DNA of 64,000 nt from Caenorhabditis elegans. Its lineage: Eukaryota; Nematoda; Chromadorea; Rhabditida; Rhabditidae. Position numbers and translations under genes: made by a program. The notes under the pieces are model-generated. The model was given only the letters and a program-made list of their open reading frames with translations. It was not told the origin of the DNA and did no database searches. Shown in pieces: positions 1 to 11,000 of the stretch (position 1 is its first letter; the number at the start of each line of letters is the position of its first letter). The stretch is from contig NC_003279.8 in NCBI RefSeq assembly GCF_000002985.6, positions 8,060,001 through 8,124,000 on the forward strand. Reading direction: 5' to 3'.

Positions 1-1
1 G

Positions 2-478
2 ATGAAGACTATTCAGGAAGTCGAAAAGGAAGGATCAACAGAATCTCAAGATTCAATTCATGACCATCCAATGGTAAAAGTGTTGATGGAGATCAACGAT
101 CAATTGATGATTGAAATGAGAAAAAAGGTTGAAGCTCCAGAAGAATATCCATTAGAAGAATGGAAAGATGCTATTGAACAAAAATGGAGTGAAAAGTATG
201 AAAAGCTTCGTGATTATGCATTGGATCAACAAGACATGGTCAAATATATGGAAGAGAATGATGATCGACAAAAAGAAAGTATTGAGAAGTATAAACGGAA
301 AATTGGTTCGATGAAAAAAGTAATTGAAAAGATGGAATTCGAAATGGCACTTCTTCAATCGGAATTGGAAATGAAAGACTCCTCATGTGTCGAGAAGTCT
401 GTAAATAGTGAGGAAAAGCAGGAAAACAAGGAAAATCTTTCTGGTGTTCTCGATAATAAATTCATTTTCCAGAACTAA
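2..478 (+). CDS. 3' end of a coiled-coil protein gene (partial)
   Basis: An open frame runs from the window edge to a TAA at 476-478. The visible 158 residues are strongly charged, with a heptad-like pattern from about residue 45 to 125, which suggests a coiled coil. The tail is rich in Glu, Lys and Asn. An ATG lies at position 2, but the frame is cut by the window edge, so the true start and upstream exons are unknown and this is best read as a last exon. A canonical AATAAA lies 62 nt after the stop (540-545), supporting a real 3' end. It converges on the minus-strand gene ending at 843. I do not recognise the protein. A structural or scaffold role is only an inference from the coiled coil. 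Confidence 0.75.
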   Translation: MKTIQEVEKEGSTESQDSIHDHPMVKVLMEINDQLMIEMRKKVEAPEEYPLEEWKDAIEQKWSEKYEKLRDYALDQQDMVKYMEENDDRQKESIEKYKRKIGSMKKVIEKMEFEMALLQSELEMKDSSCVEKSVNSEEKQENKENLSGVLDNKFIFQN

Positions 479-539
479 TAATCTAACTTCAAAATCTCTT
501 TTTTTTTCAATGCTTTATGTTATTTTCTTGCTTTTTACG

Positions 540-545
540 AATAAA
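540..545 (+). terminator. Poly(A) signal AATAAA of the left-edge coiled-coil gene
   Basis: A canonical AATAAA hexamer lies about 60 nt after the TAA, the usual spacing for nematode 3' UTRs. Confidence 0.7.
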
Positions 546-805
546 GTCTGTAATGACTATTTTTCGTTATATTGAAAAACCTTGGAGTCAGGAGTCTTCA
601 TAAAAGCAACAAACTTGCCCATTTCGGTAAAATAATTTAACTTTTAAAATAATCTAAAAAACAATTAAATGTTTTCTTGGAAAATTGTTTTGCTAAATCT
701 TTTCATTCACCCAAAAAAATCAATGGCTATGGAAGCCCCTCAGTATTGAAAAATAAATGTTCTCAGGTTTCATATTTAGGTAAATTCATTAAATGTTACG
801 AAAAC

Positions 806-815
806 TTTATTTATT
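806..815 (-). terminator. Poly(A) signals of the small membrane-protein gene
   Basis: Read on the minus strand, two overlapping AATAAA hexamers (806-811 and 810-815) lie about 30 nt past the TGA at 843-845. Confidence 0.65.
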
Positions 816-842
816 CCAATAAGTAATTTCTAACAAGTTCTA

Positions 843-1793
843 TCAATTGTCATCATCTACGAGTTCATTTCTTCTGACTAATCGCATTATGTCCAAAATC
901 AATTTCTTTTTCTGAAAAATGAAATAAAATTGAAAATTTAATTTAATTTATGTTCTTACCTTTGCATAGTCATTATCGCTCATTCCCTCAAGAACTGGAT
1001 CGAAATCTCTTTCGAATGTTTCACTAAGCTTCTGAGATGTTGACACGTGATTTGTCCAATGCTTGTAAAAGAAATGTCTTGAGGAATCAGATTTCCAGGC
1101 ATCTTTCATCTCGACAAATTGCGATTCTTCTTCCTTATTCCATGGTGTATGCATTAATCCAGTGAAATGATCAATTGGGCGACGACGAAGGAGATGGAGG
1201 AGAATGATAATTGAGAATATTGTTAGAAAAATGCAATACATGTATGTCAAGTAGTCGGGCTGAAAATTTTGGATTCAGTAAACTTTGTGGATTTTGAAGA
1301 TTTGAAACTGGGCACTTCATGATCATAAAATTGCTTTAAACATCCAAATAACAAGGAACGAACCAACAAAAAGCGCTCATCTGGAGGAATTTCTTTTGTC
1401 GGTCCATTTATCTTGTGTGGATATGATTCCATTGGTAATGTGTAAAAATGATTGATAAAGATTACCTGTGATGTATTAAATAATTGATTTTTAACATTCA
1501 TCGATTTTCTCACCGTTGGACCTTTTCCACTTTTCTGATAACCGGCCAATGAATCCATTTGGGTTTCAGGAGATCCATCTGCGAGACGTACTGATAGAAT
1601 ACAAGATAATACTCTAAAATGGAAAGTATTCTTGAGATTGATCTATTTATTTCAGAGGGCACGATGTCCGCCCGCCTCTCGCCCAGAAAACGCCCCACAA
1701 ATTTGATATGTAGAGCAAGCTTAAATAACTTGTTCACATAGTTGCACATAGAACTGAGATTGAGCACAAAACTTACAAAATTGCACATTCCAT
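843..1793 (-). CDS. Small predicted type I membrane protein, function unknown
   Basis: I read five coding exons, in order 1793-1777, 1613-1514, 1465-1316, 1259-960 and 911-843. All joins are GT-AG and keep frame, giving 211 residues. Exon 1 is only 17 nt and encodes MECAI plus two bases of the next codon. Joined to exon 2 it makes a clear signal peptide, cleaved near residues 16-20. Residues about 20-91 would be lumenal or extracellular. A single hydrophobic span (about 92-113, rich in Ile, Leu and Tyr) is followed by Arg-Arg-Arg, and then a charged cytosolic tail of about 98 residues ending in Asp-Asp-Asp-Asn. An acceptor-like TTCAATAG lies 9 nt before the ATG. Its nearest neighbour upstream on the same strand is che-3. 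I recognise no family. A shorter model starting at 1558 is possible but loses the signal peptide. Confidence 0.72.
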
Positions 1794-1802
1794 TGTTGTC
1801 TT

Positions 1803-1813
1803 CTATTGAAAAA
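1803..1813 (-). promoter_or_regulatory. Candidate trans-splice acceptor of the small membrane-protein gene
   Basis: On the minus strand a T-rich run ends in TTCAATAG at 1803, leaving a 9-nt leader before the ATG at 1793. It lies about 0.2 kb after the che-3 poly(A) signal, a spacing compatible with SL2 splicing in an operon. The splice site itself is inferred, not shown. Confidence 0.45.
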
Positions 1814-2023
1814 AATAATGATGCTGGATTTTTGAAATTTTCGTTATCAATGTTACAAATTCTACGTGGTTACGTCTAAATAATTATTTGTATTCTCTTG
1901 ACTTCTGGAGAAGGCAGGGACTCGATTTCCAAAGCGCCGCAAGTTTGGTGTATTGTATTACTGTTGTAGTTAGAAATATATTCTAATCAATTAATAAAAC
2001 AATCACTCAATCTCCAAATAATA

Positions 2024-2029
2024 TTTATT
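2024..2029 (-). terminator. che-3 poly(A) signal AATAAA
   Basis: On the minus strand an AATAAA lies about 30 nt after the che-3 TGA at 2059-2061. Between it and the next gene I see only AT-rich sequence. Confidence 0.7.
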
Positions 2030-2058
2030 AAAACTTTATCACGGTTAAAAAATTAAAA

Positions 2059-5000
2059 TCATCTCAAAAACAATGCAACAGCTGCAATATTCCATTGATC
2101 GGCTCCACGACATGGCATATTAACCGAGCATATCAAATCAGATCGTTCACTTGAACTATACACTGGTACCTGAATCTGCTCTCCAGTAATCGTTGAAGAA
2201 CTTTCAGATGTCCATGCAAGAAAAACTATAGGAGCTTGAGAATAAGCAGCACTGGATACTGTAGTTTCACGAAGAAATGAATCAAACGTTGCTCCTTGAA
2301 GCAAGAGCCCTTGAACTTGAACACATTGTTTAGCTGGTAGTTGAGAAGGAGTCCATGCTGATGATAAGATCAGTTGATCTAATGGAATTTTTATTTGACG
2401 AGATGTTGTTTGACGGAGTGCATTTAAAAAGATGTTTGGATAGAACAAGTCCGAAAAATCAATTGGGGATGAGAGCAGAGAAGATGATTTTGACGATTCG
2501 AACAGCTGAAGAAATGTATATTTATTGTGTAAATTGTAAGTTTGTTTAAATGTGGAGTATGGGGAATGGGGATTTAGTTTTAAAAAAATCAAAACTGTTT
2601 TAAAATTTGAAATACCACAAAAGAAATACAAATCATATTGCCAAAGAATGAAAAATCCAACTTTAAGTTGACAGCAATAAAGTCATGTTTTTTTATTTTT
2701 TATTTTCAAAACTGTTACCTGCAATGTTCCACGTGTCTTCTTAACAACAACATTTAAATAATCTGCAGGATCACTTGGTCCCGCCCACATGCTATCCCAT
2801 TCATCAGGTGTCTGTTGAAATACAAGTGATTGAATAGTTTTCTGAACGGCTGGAGAAGCCAACGAAGGGGTTTTCATCGATTTTGCCACGTGACCAATGC
2901 TTCGATGAAGTTGTTTTATAAGAGAAAGAGCGTTTATAGTTTCCAGACAAAGGACTTCGGAAATCGGATCAGCAGATCGGATTGCTGTCGGAAGTTCTCT
3001 TTTTGGTAGATCATCAGATTGGCAGAGCTTCTTCCAAAGCGACACTATTTGTGAAATTTTATCTGATTGGTCGGACAAGGCGTTCTTTGTATCACCGAGT
3101 GCTGAAATAGTTCAATACTTGTGCAAATTTGTAATAAATTCAATAAAACATTCAAAAACTTTGTGAATGCGGAGTAGCGTCAGTGGATACCCGAAATGAC
3201 AGAAAATGGTCTCACTATACCGAATATAGCTGTAAAAATTTTTAAAAAATTCTAATTTTTTGACGAATATTTCCATGACTATATCCATTAATCAAAAGGG
3301 ATGAATTATTTTTGAATTTGCTTTTTTCTTAATTTTTAAAAATTATTTTTTATACATTTTTCGGCGATAATAAACGCGGGAATTCCACAGCATTTCAGCC
3401 TTTTTTATCTTTTGAAAAATTTAAAAAAATCATAAAAATGTTTTACTCTTCTTTTTTATTGTATTTATTGAGCCTGTTTTTGTAATATTACGCAAAAAAT
3501 TCCACACACGCTGCTCCACCTTCAAACCCCGAGTAATCTGATCTTCTTACCAAGAGTTCGAATAGATGAAATTGTTCGATCAGCTTCAACAATTTGCCAC
3601 GAATATTTAATATTTTCCGGTAGTCCAAACAGATAAGGCTCATCAACTGATGGAACTGATTTAGAAATGTGGCCAATATATTCCTATAAAATGGTCAAAA
3701 TCTTGAACTTAAAATTCTCTCAGTTCCCAAAAAAAACCAAAATATAAGTGTACCTGAACATTAGTAGTAGCCAATAAATCAATCCCTTTCACCAATTGTG
3801 ATCCAGCTCTTCCATTAATTTTTTCATCACAAAAGAGAACATTCAAATATGAATCCAATACTTTAAAATCAAAATCATTTTCGATACGACCTCCGTATAT
3901 TACAAATTTAAGAATTCCTCTCACAAATTCCCAATCAGCCTCTGAAAAATAAAACCTTGAAATTTCAAGTAAACTTTTAAATCTCACTGTTTGCAGTCAA
4001 CTGTTCGACAAATGACTTGGCAACTCTGACGTCACTGGCTCCAAACTCATAAAATTTAGTCCATCCTTGAGGGATGAATGTTCTTCTCTCCTGAAGTAAT
4101 GCATGAAGCCATGCCAACACGAATATTGATTGGCAAGTAATCACATTTTTAGTAGATCTATCGATTTGTGTATAGGTCCGAAGAAGATTATTTCGAACAC
4201 CTGGTGGAGGTTCAAAAGTAATTTTAAGGGATTGCTGGAGCATCATTGATGGGAACCGAGCATCTCCTTCTGTGGTGAGCCATAGACGGAAGTTCTCGTG
4301 AGGAGTTGTGAGGGACAGATGCTAAAAAATAATTGTCAGTTACTAAATTAATATTCATTTTCATTATTGTTCGAGCCTAGACCTATCATTTTTCAAGGAC
4401 TGACCGAGCAAGGAGTAATTCAGCTTCAATTCAGGTTAAAAACAGATAGAAAATTAACTTTCCAGAGACAAACATTTTAGATTTTGGAAGCTGGTTATTC
4501 CAACTACTCGAATAAATATTTATTTTGATTTAGATGAATTTCCTTTTTGTTTAGGTTTTGAATTAGGTTTCGAAGAAAAAACATTGAAATCGGTTGTGTT
4601 TTAAAAATCACCTTGAAAATAGATGGAACAGCTTGAAGCATTAAATGTAAATTATTCAAACATAGCCATTCTCCTTTTGATGCAGACTCCCGGATTGCCT
4701 CGTATGCAGCAATTTCTTGACCTTGACCCATTGAAATTGAGTGGTACGGTACATTCATTGAACTTGCAAATTCAGAAAGTTCTTGTGATGGATCTGCTCC
4801 ATCGGCAAGAATGAACAGAATAGGTTCAGTTGATTCACTTTCTTGGAATATATGTTTAAGCTCAAAGGCGGGAGGATTGATGGAGGGAATGTCTGGAATT
4901 TACAAAATTTGATTAACTATAGATTTACTCCTTGATTTAAAAGAAAAGTCTCGACTACATTCGACGTCTGTAAAATTGATCTAACCGTGTATTTTTGAAG

Positions 5001-8000
5001 ATTTTTTATTTATTTTCGGGTGTCTATAAGTCTGGAGATTTTGGAAAGTTGTTGTCCATTTTTATACGCATGAAAAACTTTTAACTCTACTCCTCCAACT
5101 GGATCAAAGTTTTTAAAAATAATTTTTTCGAATTTTCTGAAAAGCTTCCATTCCGTTTGCCTGCTTCTAGAAACCTTAAAAATATGAAAAGTTTGCGAAC
5201 AAAACCGTTGGAGCAATTTCAAGGAGCGCGATACTAGTTTAAAAAATGAACTGAGAAAAATTCAGATCAAAATTAATAGTAAGCGAAAGAGCTCTATAGC
5301 TATTTAATTTTTTCCGGGATCGATTTAAAGCATCATTTTTTGAGTAACAGCTCAAAAAGAAAGATCAATGAAACTTACTAAGTGTTTTAAGAACAAAATC
5401 CATCAAGCAGTTATATAATCTTTCGGGCTTCACCGCCTGAATGAACAAAACTTTTTGAAAATGAGTCATTTTGAGTTCAACATTCTTGGGAAATGCATTC
5501 TCGCATTGTAAAGTTTTCGAGAATTCATTCCACGTGGCATCATCTTGAATTTGAAAATTATTGAATAAACTGGGTAAATGAGTTCGTATTCTGGCAAGAG
5601 ATTGAAGACGATCTGGAGAGATCCATTGGACACGAAGTGCGCTCAAATCAGTTGATTCATCCACAAGAACACCTGTGAATAGTTCCCATTCTTTTGGTTG
5701 AAACATTTTTGGCATTGTAGCATTAATGAATGCAACGGCAAACATGAGACGATCTTGACGGAATATTCCACGGGAAATGTGATAGAAAACAGTTAATTGC
5801 ATTTGACGGGCTAGGGTTTCCACACGAGTTGAACTTTTGTCCTGGAAATTGTTTTGCTTCATTTTTTGACATTGGATTGAAATAAAGGTGGGGTTTGCTT
5901 CCACATATTAAAATAGAGATAACAATAAAGAAAAACAATTTTGAAAAATCTAAAAATTCCACTTTTAAGATCGTTATTTCTTTCATTTTGGATATCCTCT
6001 CTGTTTGAATTAACTTCTAAATGACACCCCATGTCGAAAACGTGCCCTTATTTTTTATTTCTGTCAAGAATGCAATTTCAGGATTTAATATAGGAAGAGG
6101 CAGACAACTGCAATTCCAATTATTTTTCGCCCAGTTTAGATGAGTTAATCAAATGGAGTGTGTGAATTTGTTTGAAACTGTCGATTGGCTCCAAAGTGGG
6201 CGGAACGAATCGCTAATTAGTTTTGCAGTTCTCCTTTCGGAGGAAACTCAAACATAACCCAGAATAGGAAAATAGGGGTTTTGAAAAATGGTTATTTTTT
6301 AAATTTGCATTTTTTAAGACAGCAAAACATTGCTCATACCTCACAAGATTTAATTGTCTTTCCGAACAAGTGCATTATAGTGTTCACACTATAATTGTAC
6401 ATTGGATTGTGGAATTGAAGATTGGAAAACGAGAAGAATAAACTCGAAGTGAATAAACTCAATGGTACGTAGATGTCCTTTTGCTGAAAAAAAGATCTCA
6501 TCTTTTCATGAAATTTTAGAATACCTACCGTAGTCAACTCCTTGTGCAGTTGCTCACTTTCAACAATACTCTTGGTTATAATCTCTGCACTTTCTTTTGA
6601 TTTATTCAATGAATCAAGCAGTGCTGTGTTCTCTAACAAATTTCCTTGTGATGAAGCCAATTGTTGGAGTAACAATTGTTCCAATCCTTCTAACTCCAAT
6701 TTTTTCAATTCAGCATCTCTTAAAAGACTACTTGATCGTTCTTCAAGCTCTGGTTTTTCCAAATGAATTGCAACATCAAGAAGTTGAGCTGATAATGCAC
6801 TGATTGTAGTTGTAAAATTGACAATATTCAACTGAACATATGAATTTGGTCGTATATCAACTTTCTCATCTCTTGTACAGAAATAGATTTTGAAATCCGG
6901 ATTGAAATCTATCGACTTTCCACCAAAACTTATCACTTGCCGAGGTCCTTGAGATGATAAATCTTTTCTTAGAATTGGTATTAGAGCAGAGTCAAATTCA
7001 ACAATATCATCTATAATTATAGTTTTTCCAAATCGAATCGCCAACTCGATCTGGGTCATTAAATCCGGTTGAGCTGCTTTGAAGGTCTCCGATTTTTCCA
7101 AAAACTTTGATAAAAACAAGGAAACTTGTCCAGATCGATCAATGATTAAAGGTGCATGACAACTTGTAAACAATATAGATCCGTTTTCAAGAGACAATTG
7201 GTCAGCTGGCAATCCTTTAGTTTTCCAATTTAACTGCTCAGTCTCTAGTGATGCAAAGGACAATGGTTTAAAGGTTGGAGGCATATTGAACATTTTACAC
7301 ATTGATTTTAGCAGAGACTTTCTATCTTTCTCACTACAACCTCCCAGATAAGTTATAAAAGCTGATGTTATTAGAGAGCACAGTTCCATCTGAAAATATT
7401 TTACAAATACAAACTGATTCTTTAAATTGGCATACCTTTGATTGTTCCTCTCCGAAAGTTTCGATTTGTATTTTCCATCTCTCGAACTCTCCTGATAGAC
7501 TTTCAACAAGTGTTCCAGCAATTCGAATTGTATCTTGTTCTCTATCCAAATCAACTTTAATCTGTGTTGCTTCTTTCATCAAAACTTCGAATTTTCGTTT
7601 CAACTCCCCGACAACTTCGTCAACGCTTTGCAAACCTTTGGATAAATTTTCCATTTGTTTTTCCGCTTTTTTGAGATTTCTAAAAATAAGAATAAAATAG
7701 TTTTCTTCACAGATAATTAAAATTTAGATTATCGTATTTCCTCTATTAGTCTTGCAGCCTCTATTAGTCTTGCACCCCTATTAGTCTTGCACTCCTACGG
7801 GTCAATCGAAAATTAGCCTTGCAGCCTCTATTAGTATTGCATGCAAGACTAATAGAGAACATACGATAATAGTCTTGCACCCCTATTCTTGCCAGACCAG
7901 CAGTATTTTGTGAAAACTTCAACAATTTCGCCATTTTATAGCTAAATTAAATTTTAAAGTGATAAAATAATTGATAAAACAATAGAAAAGTATGTATTTT

Positions 8001-11000
8001 GCATGATTTAGACTGTTTCAAGTCGAATTTTTGACGATAAATGGCCAATTTTATAAAGCTATTGGATCTTCGAAAATTAGTCTTGCAGCCTCTAATAGTC
8101 TTGCACCCCTACGGGTCAATCGAAAATTAGTCTTGCATGCAAGACTAATAGAGGAAATACGGTAATTAACTTTTAATGAATATTTAGATTTTTACAATTG
8201 ACCACCGATATTGTTAGAGTATATCACTATTAAAAACTCACTTAACAAGTTTATTTTTTTCTCCTTCCAATGGTGCAATTTTCTCTAAAATTTTCGAATA
8301 TTCCAGATTAGCCTTCACCCAAGCAGCCAGTGGTGCAGCTGCCGCTGAAGCTCGTTTTGCATTCTAAATTTAGATGTTCTGATGGTTAATGCTCTCAAAA
8401 CACTCACTGCTTCTTCGAAAGAATTTGATTTCTGCTTAACCAGTGCTGTAACTTTTTTGTGAATTTCGTTAGTTATCCGATTTGCATCAAAATTCATTAT
8501 ATCATCCTTCACTCCACTTTTTGAAAGAAATCTGGAATTTTTTATATTGTTTGTGTACTACAAAAAGACGGAAAACACCATACTTTCTCATTGCTTCCCA
8601 AGAAGTATCAAGAATTCCCATAAACAACAGGACAGCTTGAAGAATATCACGGACGGCTTCTGGTGGAGCACGAAGACTTCGAATTTCACTCAACGACTCG
8701 GATTTTATAGAACCAACGGCTCGTCGAGCTTCCTGGAATATTGCAATTGTATAAAACTTTCAGAAAACCTCGAACTAACATCAATTAGGGGCTGAACTTC
8801 TTTGAGCTGCTCATCGATTTTTGCCTTCTGTTCCTCAATTCTAACATTTTCCTTTTCAGTTGCTGCTTTCAATTGCTCCATTGATAACTTTTGATCTTCT
8901 GCTCCCTAAATTAATAATCTTCGAATAGTAGTGTACCCTCTAGGTAACTCACGCTCATACTCTCTGTGATTGCCTTCAATGCTTCATCAGCTTCTGCTTG
9001 TTTTTCAGCTAATAATTTACTTTTCTTTCCAGCTTTTTTCTGCATTTTTGCAACTTCATCTCGAGCTTCGTTCAATTTTGAAACACCACCCTAGGAGATT
9101 CAAAATTTTCAGCAGATTTTGAATTTAGCAAAAGGAAGCAATACCTAACAGAAAATATTAATACCTTAAGCCTCTCCAATCTAACAGAAAGAGTTAATCT
9201 TTTGTACCCAAGCAGTTGAAAGAAATTTTCAACGAACTGCCGATATTTGATTGGTTGAATTGATAAATGTTCAGGTAAATTGACAAGGACATCGTTAAAT
9301 CCAGTAAGTATTGCATCAGTTGTTGTGATTCCTTGACTTTCCATTTGGATTTTTGGAATCTGAATAAACATTGTGAAAAGTTTCATAGGAATCCAAATAC
9401 CTCTACAAGACTATTTCTGTCAAATCTATCCGCAAAAATGACGTTGCAATGCTTTAAAATGGCAGGATTTTCTGTGATATTGATTTTGAAATCATTGGCT
9501 TCAACTTCAAGAATAAGAACCACATGAACCAAGCTTCGAATTCCTAAAATTATATGTTGTTTCGATTACTGAATGTTTTGAGCGGGAGTAGAGCCAGTGA
9601 GGATTCTCGACTGTGAATTTAAAAAAGTTTGAAAGTGTTTAGTTTAACATTGTTTAGCCATTCTAGCACCAAAGTAGCGCTTTTTTAACAATTTCCCCAC
9701 TAGCGCTACTCCGCCTAAAATTAAGCTCTCATTTGAGATAATTCAGACTTACGATGAGCCAAAAACTGTTGAAGTGCTCCTGTGAACGAAGCCTGATTGG
9801 CTGCTTCCGATACAAGTGCAACTAGGCCATCAAGCTCTTGTTGAGTGAACAGTCCAGGTACATTTCCACTTGCAAGTAGGGAATTTATTGCTTGAAGGAA
9901 TATATTTTTCCGTAATTGATGATCTTCAAGAATTAGAACTACGTGTTCATTGTTTGTGACTGCTTGGGTTATTGCCTAAAAATTTATGTATCATAATCTT
10001 CACCATCAAAATATATTTTACATTTTTCAACTCATTATCAAACTGTTTCGCTGAAAAATTGGCTGTGACAGGCGGGGAGAACACCTGAATATTGTGCATA
10101 TGAGCCACTAATCTGACAGAATCTCTTCTTCCAAATCCAGGTCTTCCAGGTAAGAATAGATGTCCTCCAGGCCCCGTCAAGACTCTATCGATACAGGCAC
10201 AGAAGAATGCAAGCTGACTTGTCAGAGGACAATTAAAGTTGGCAATTTCAAAAGCTGAAAACATTAATTAGAAAACTAGTTGTAAAAAAACCAAAAAACT
10301 TACCAAATCGATTAATGGATTTCGCAAGCAACTGATTGAAATCTGACATGTTAATTGGTGTGAGAGGAAGTCCTGTATTGCTCTCACCAGGGACTACTGT
10401 TCCAGTCGTGACATACACCTTTTCTTTAAAAATTACCGTTTCTATAATTTTTGATTGATTTCAATTTTGGTTTCTATGTAGGTTTTTAGAATTAAAGCTA
10501 ACCCCATTGTATTGGTATTTATAAATTTAAAAATTGTTGTTTCTTTAGGATTCCAAAAACTCACCATTCGCCTGTGAAATTGGTATAACATTTCTCAGAA
10601 TCTCTTCAAATTTAAGTTTATCATTTTCCGTCGGGAGTCTATCTGCGAAAATTCGTCGAGCTTCGAAACAAATGACAGCTTCCAACTTTCCTTGATCAAG
10701 CTCGTGTCGTAGAAGAGAAACAACCCAATTGGTGAGATCTCGAGGTGAAAATAAAAACACAACACTATCAGTTGGACGAAAATTGGATTGAACTTTGTTG
10801 TAAATATCAACCATTCTGTTTGCTATTATTTCCGAATTTCGTTCTCCAACTTCTTCAAGAATTGGTGTCAAGTATGTGCGATAGATTGATGTCAGTTGAG
10901 AAGAATCAGTTGTATTCAATGAAACACATCGAAGAAGTGAAAATAATCGATTGGATATTGATACTGCTGCACCATCACCTATTGGGTTCATGGATCCAAC

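Larger units (their letters stand above)
479..842. other. Convergent 3' intergenic region
   Basis: This short AT-rich stretch lies between two converging genes. It holds the AATAAA of the + strand gene (540-545) and overlapping AATAAA hexamers for the - strand gene (806-815). I see no coding potential or repeat in it. Confidence 0.6.

Noticed and set aside
1670..1736. Plus-strand ATG after TTTCAG with a short Arg/Pro-rich frame (25 codons)
   Set aside because: It ends quickly, has no following exon that I could join, and lies inside the intron of the minus-strand gene.
1510..1788. 92-residue minus-strand open frame covering the start of the small membrane-protein gene
   Set aside because: It is out of frame with the spliced model. 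The 17-nt exon plus 1514-1613 gives a signal peptide and clean GT-AG joins, so the long frame runs through an intron by chance.
2355..2549. Plus-strand open frame over the last che-3 exon
   Set aside because: It is an antisense shadow of a clear dynein C-terminal exon.
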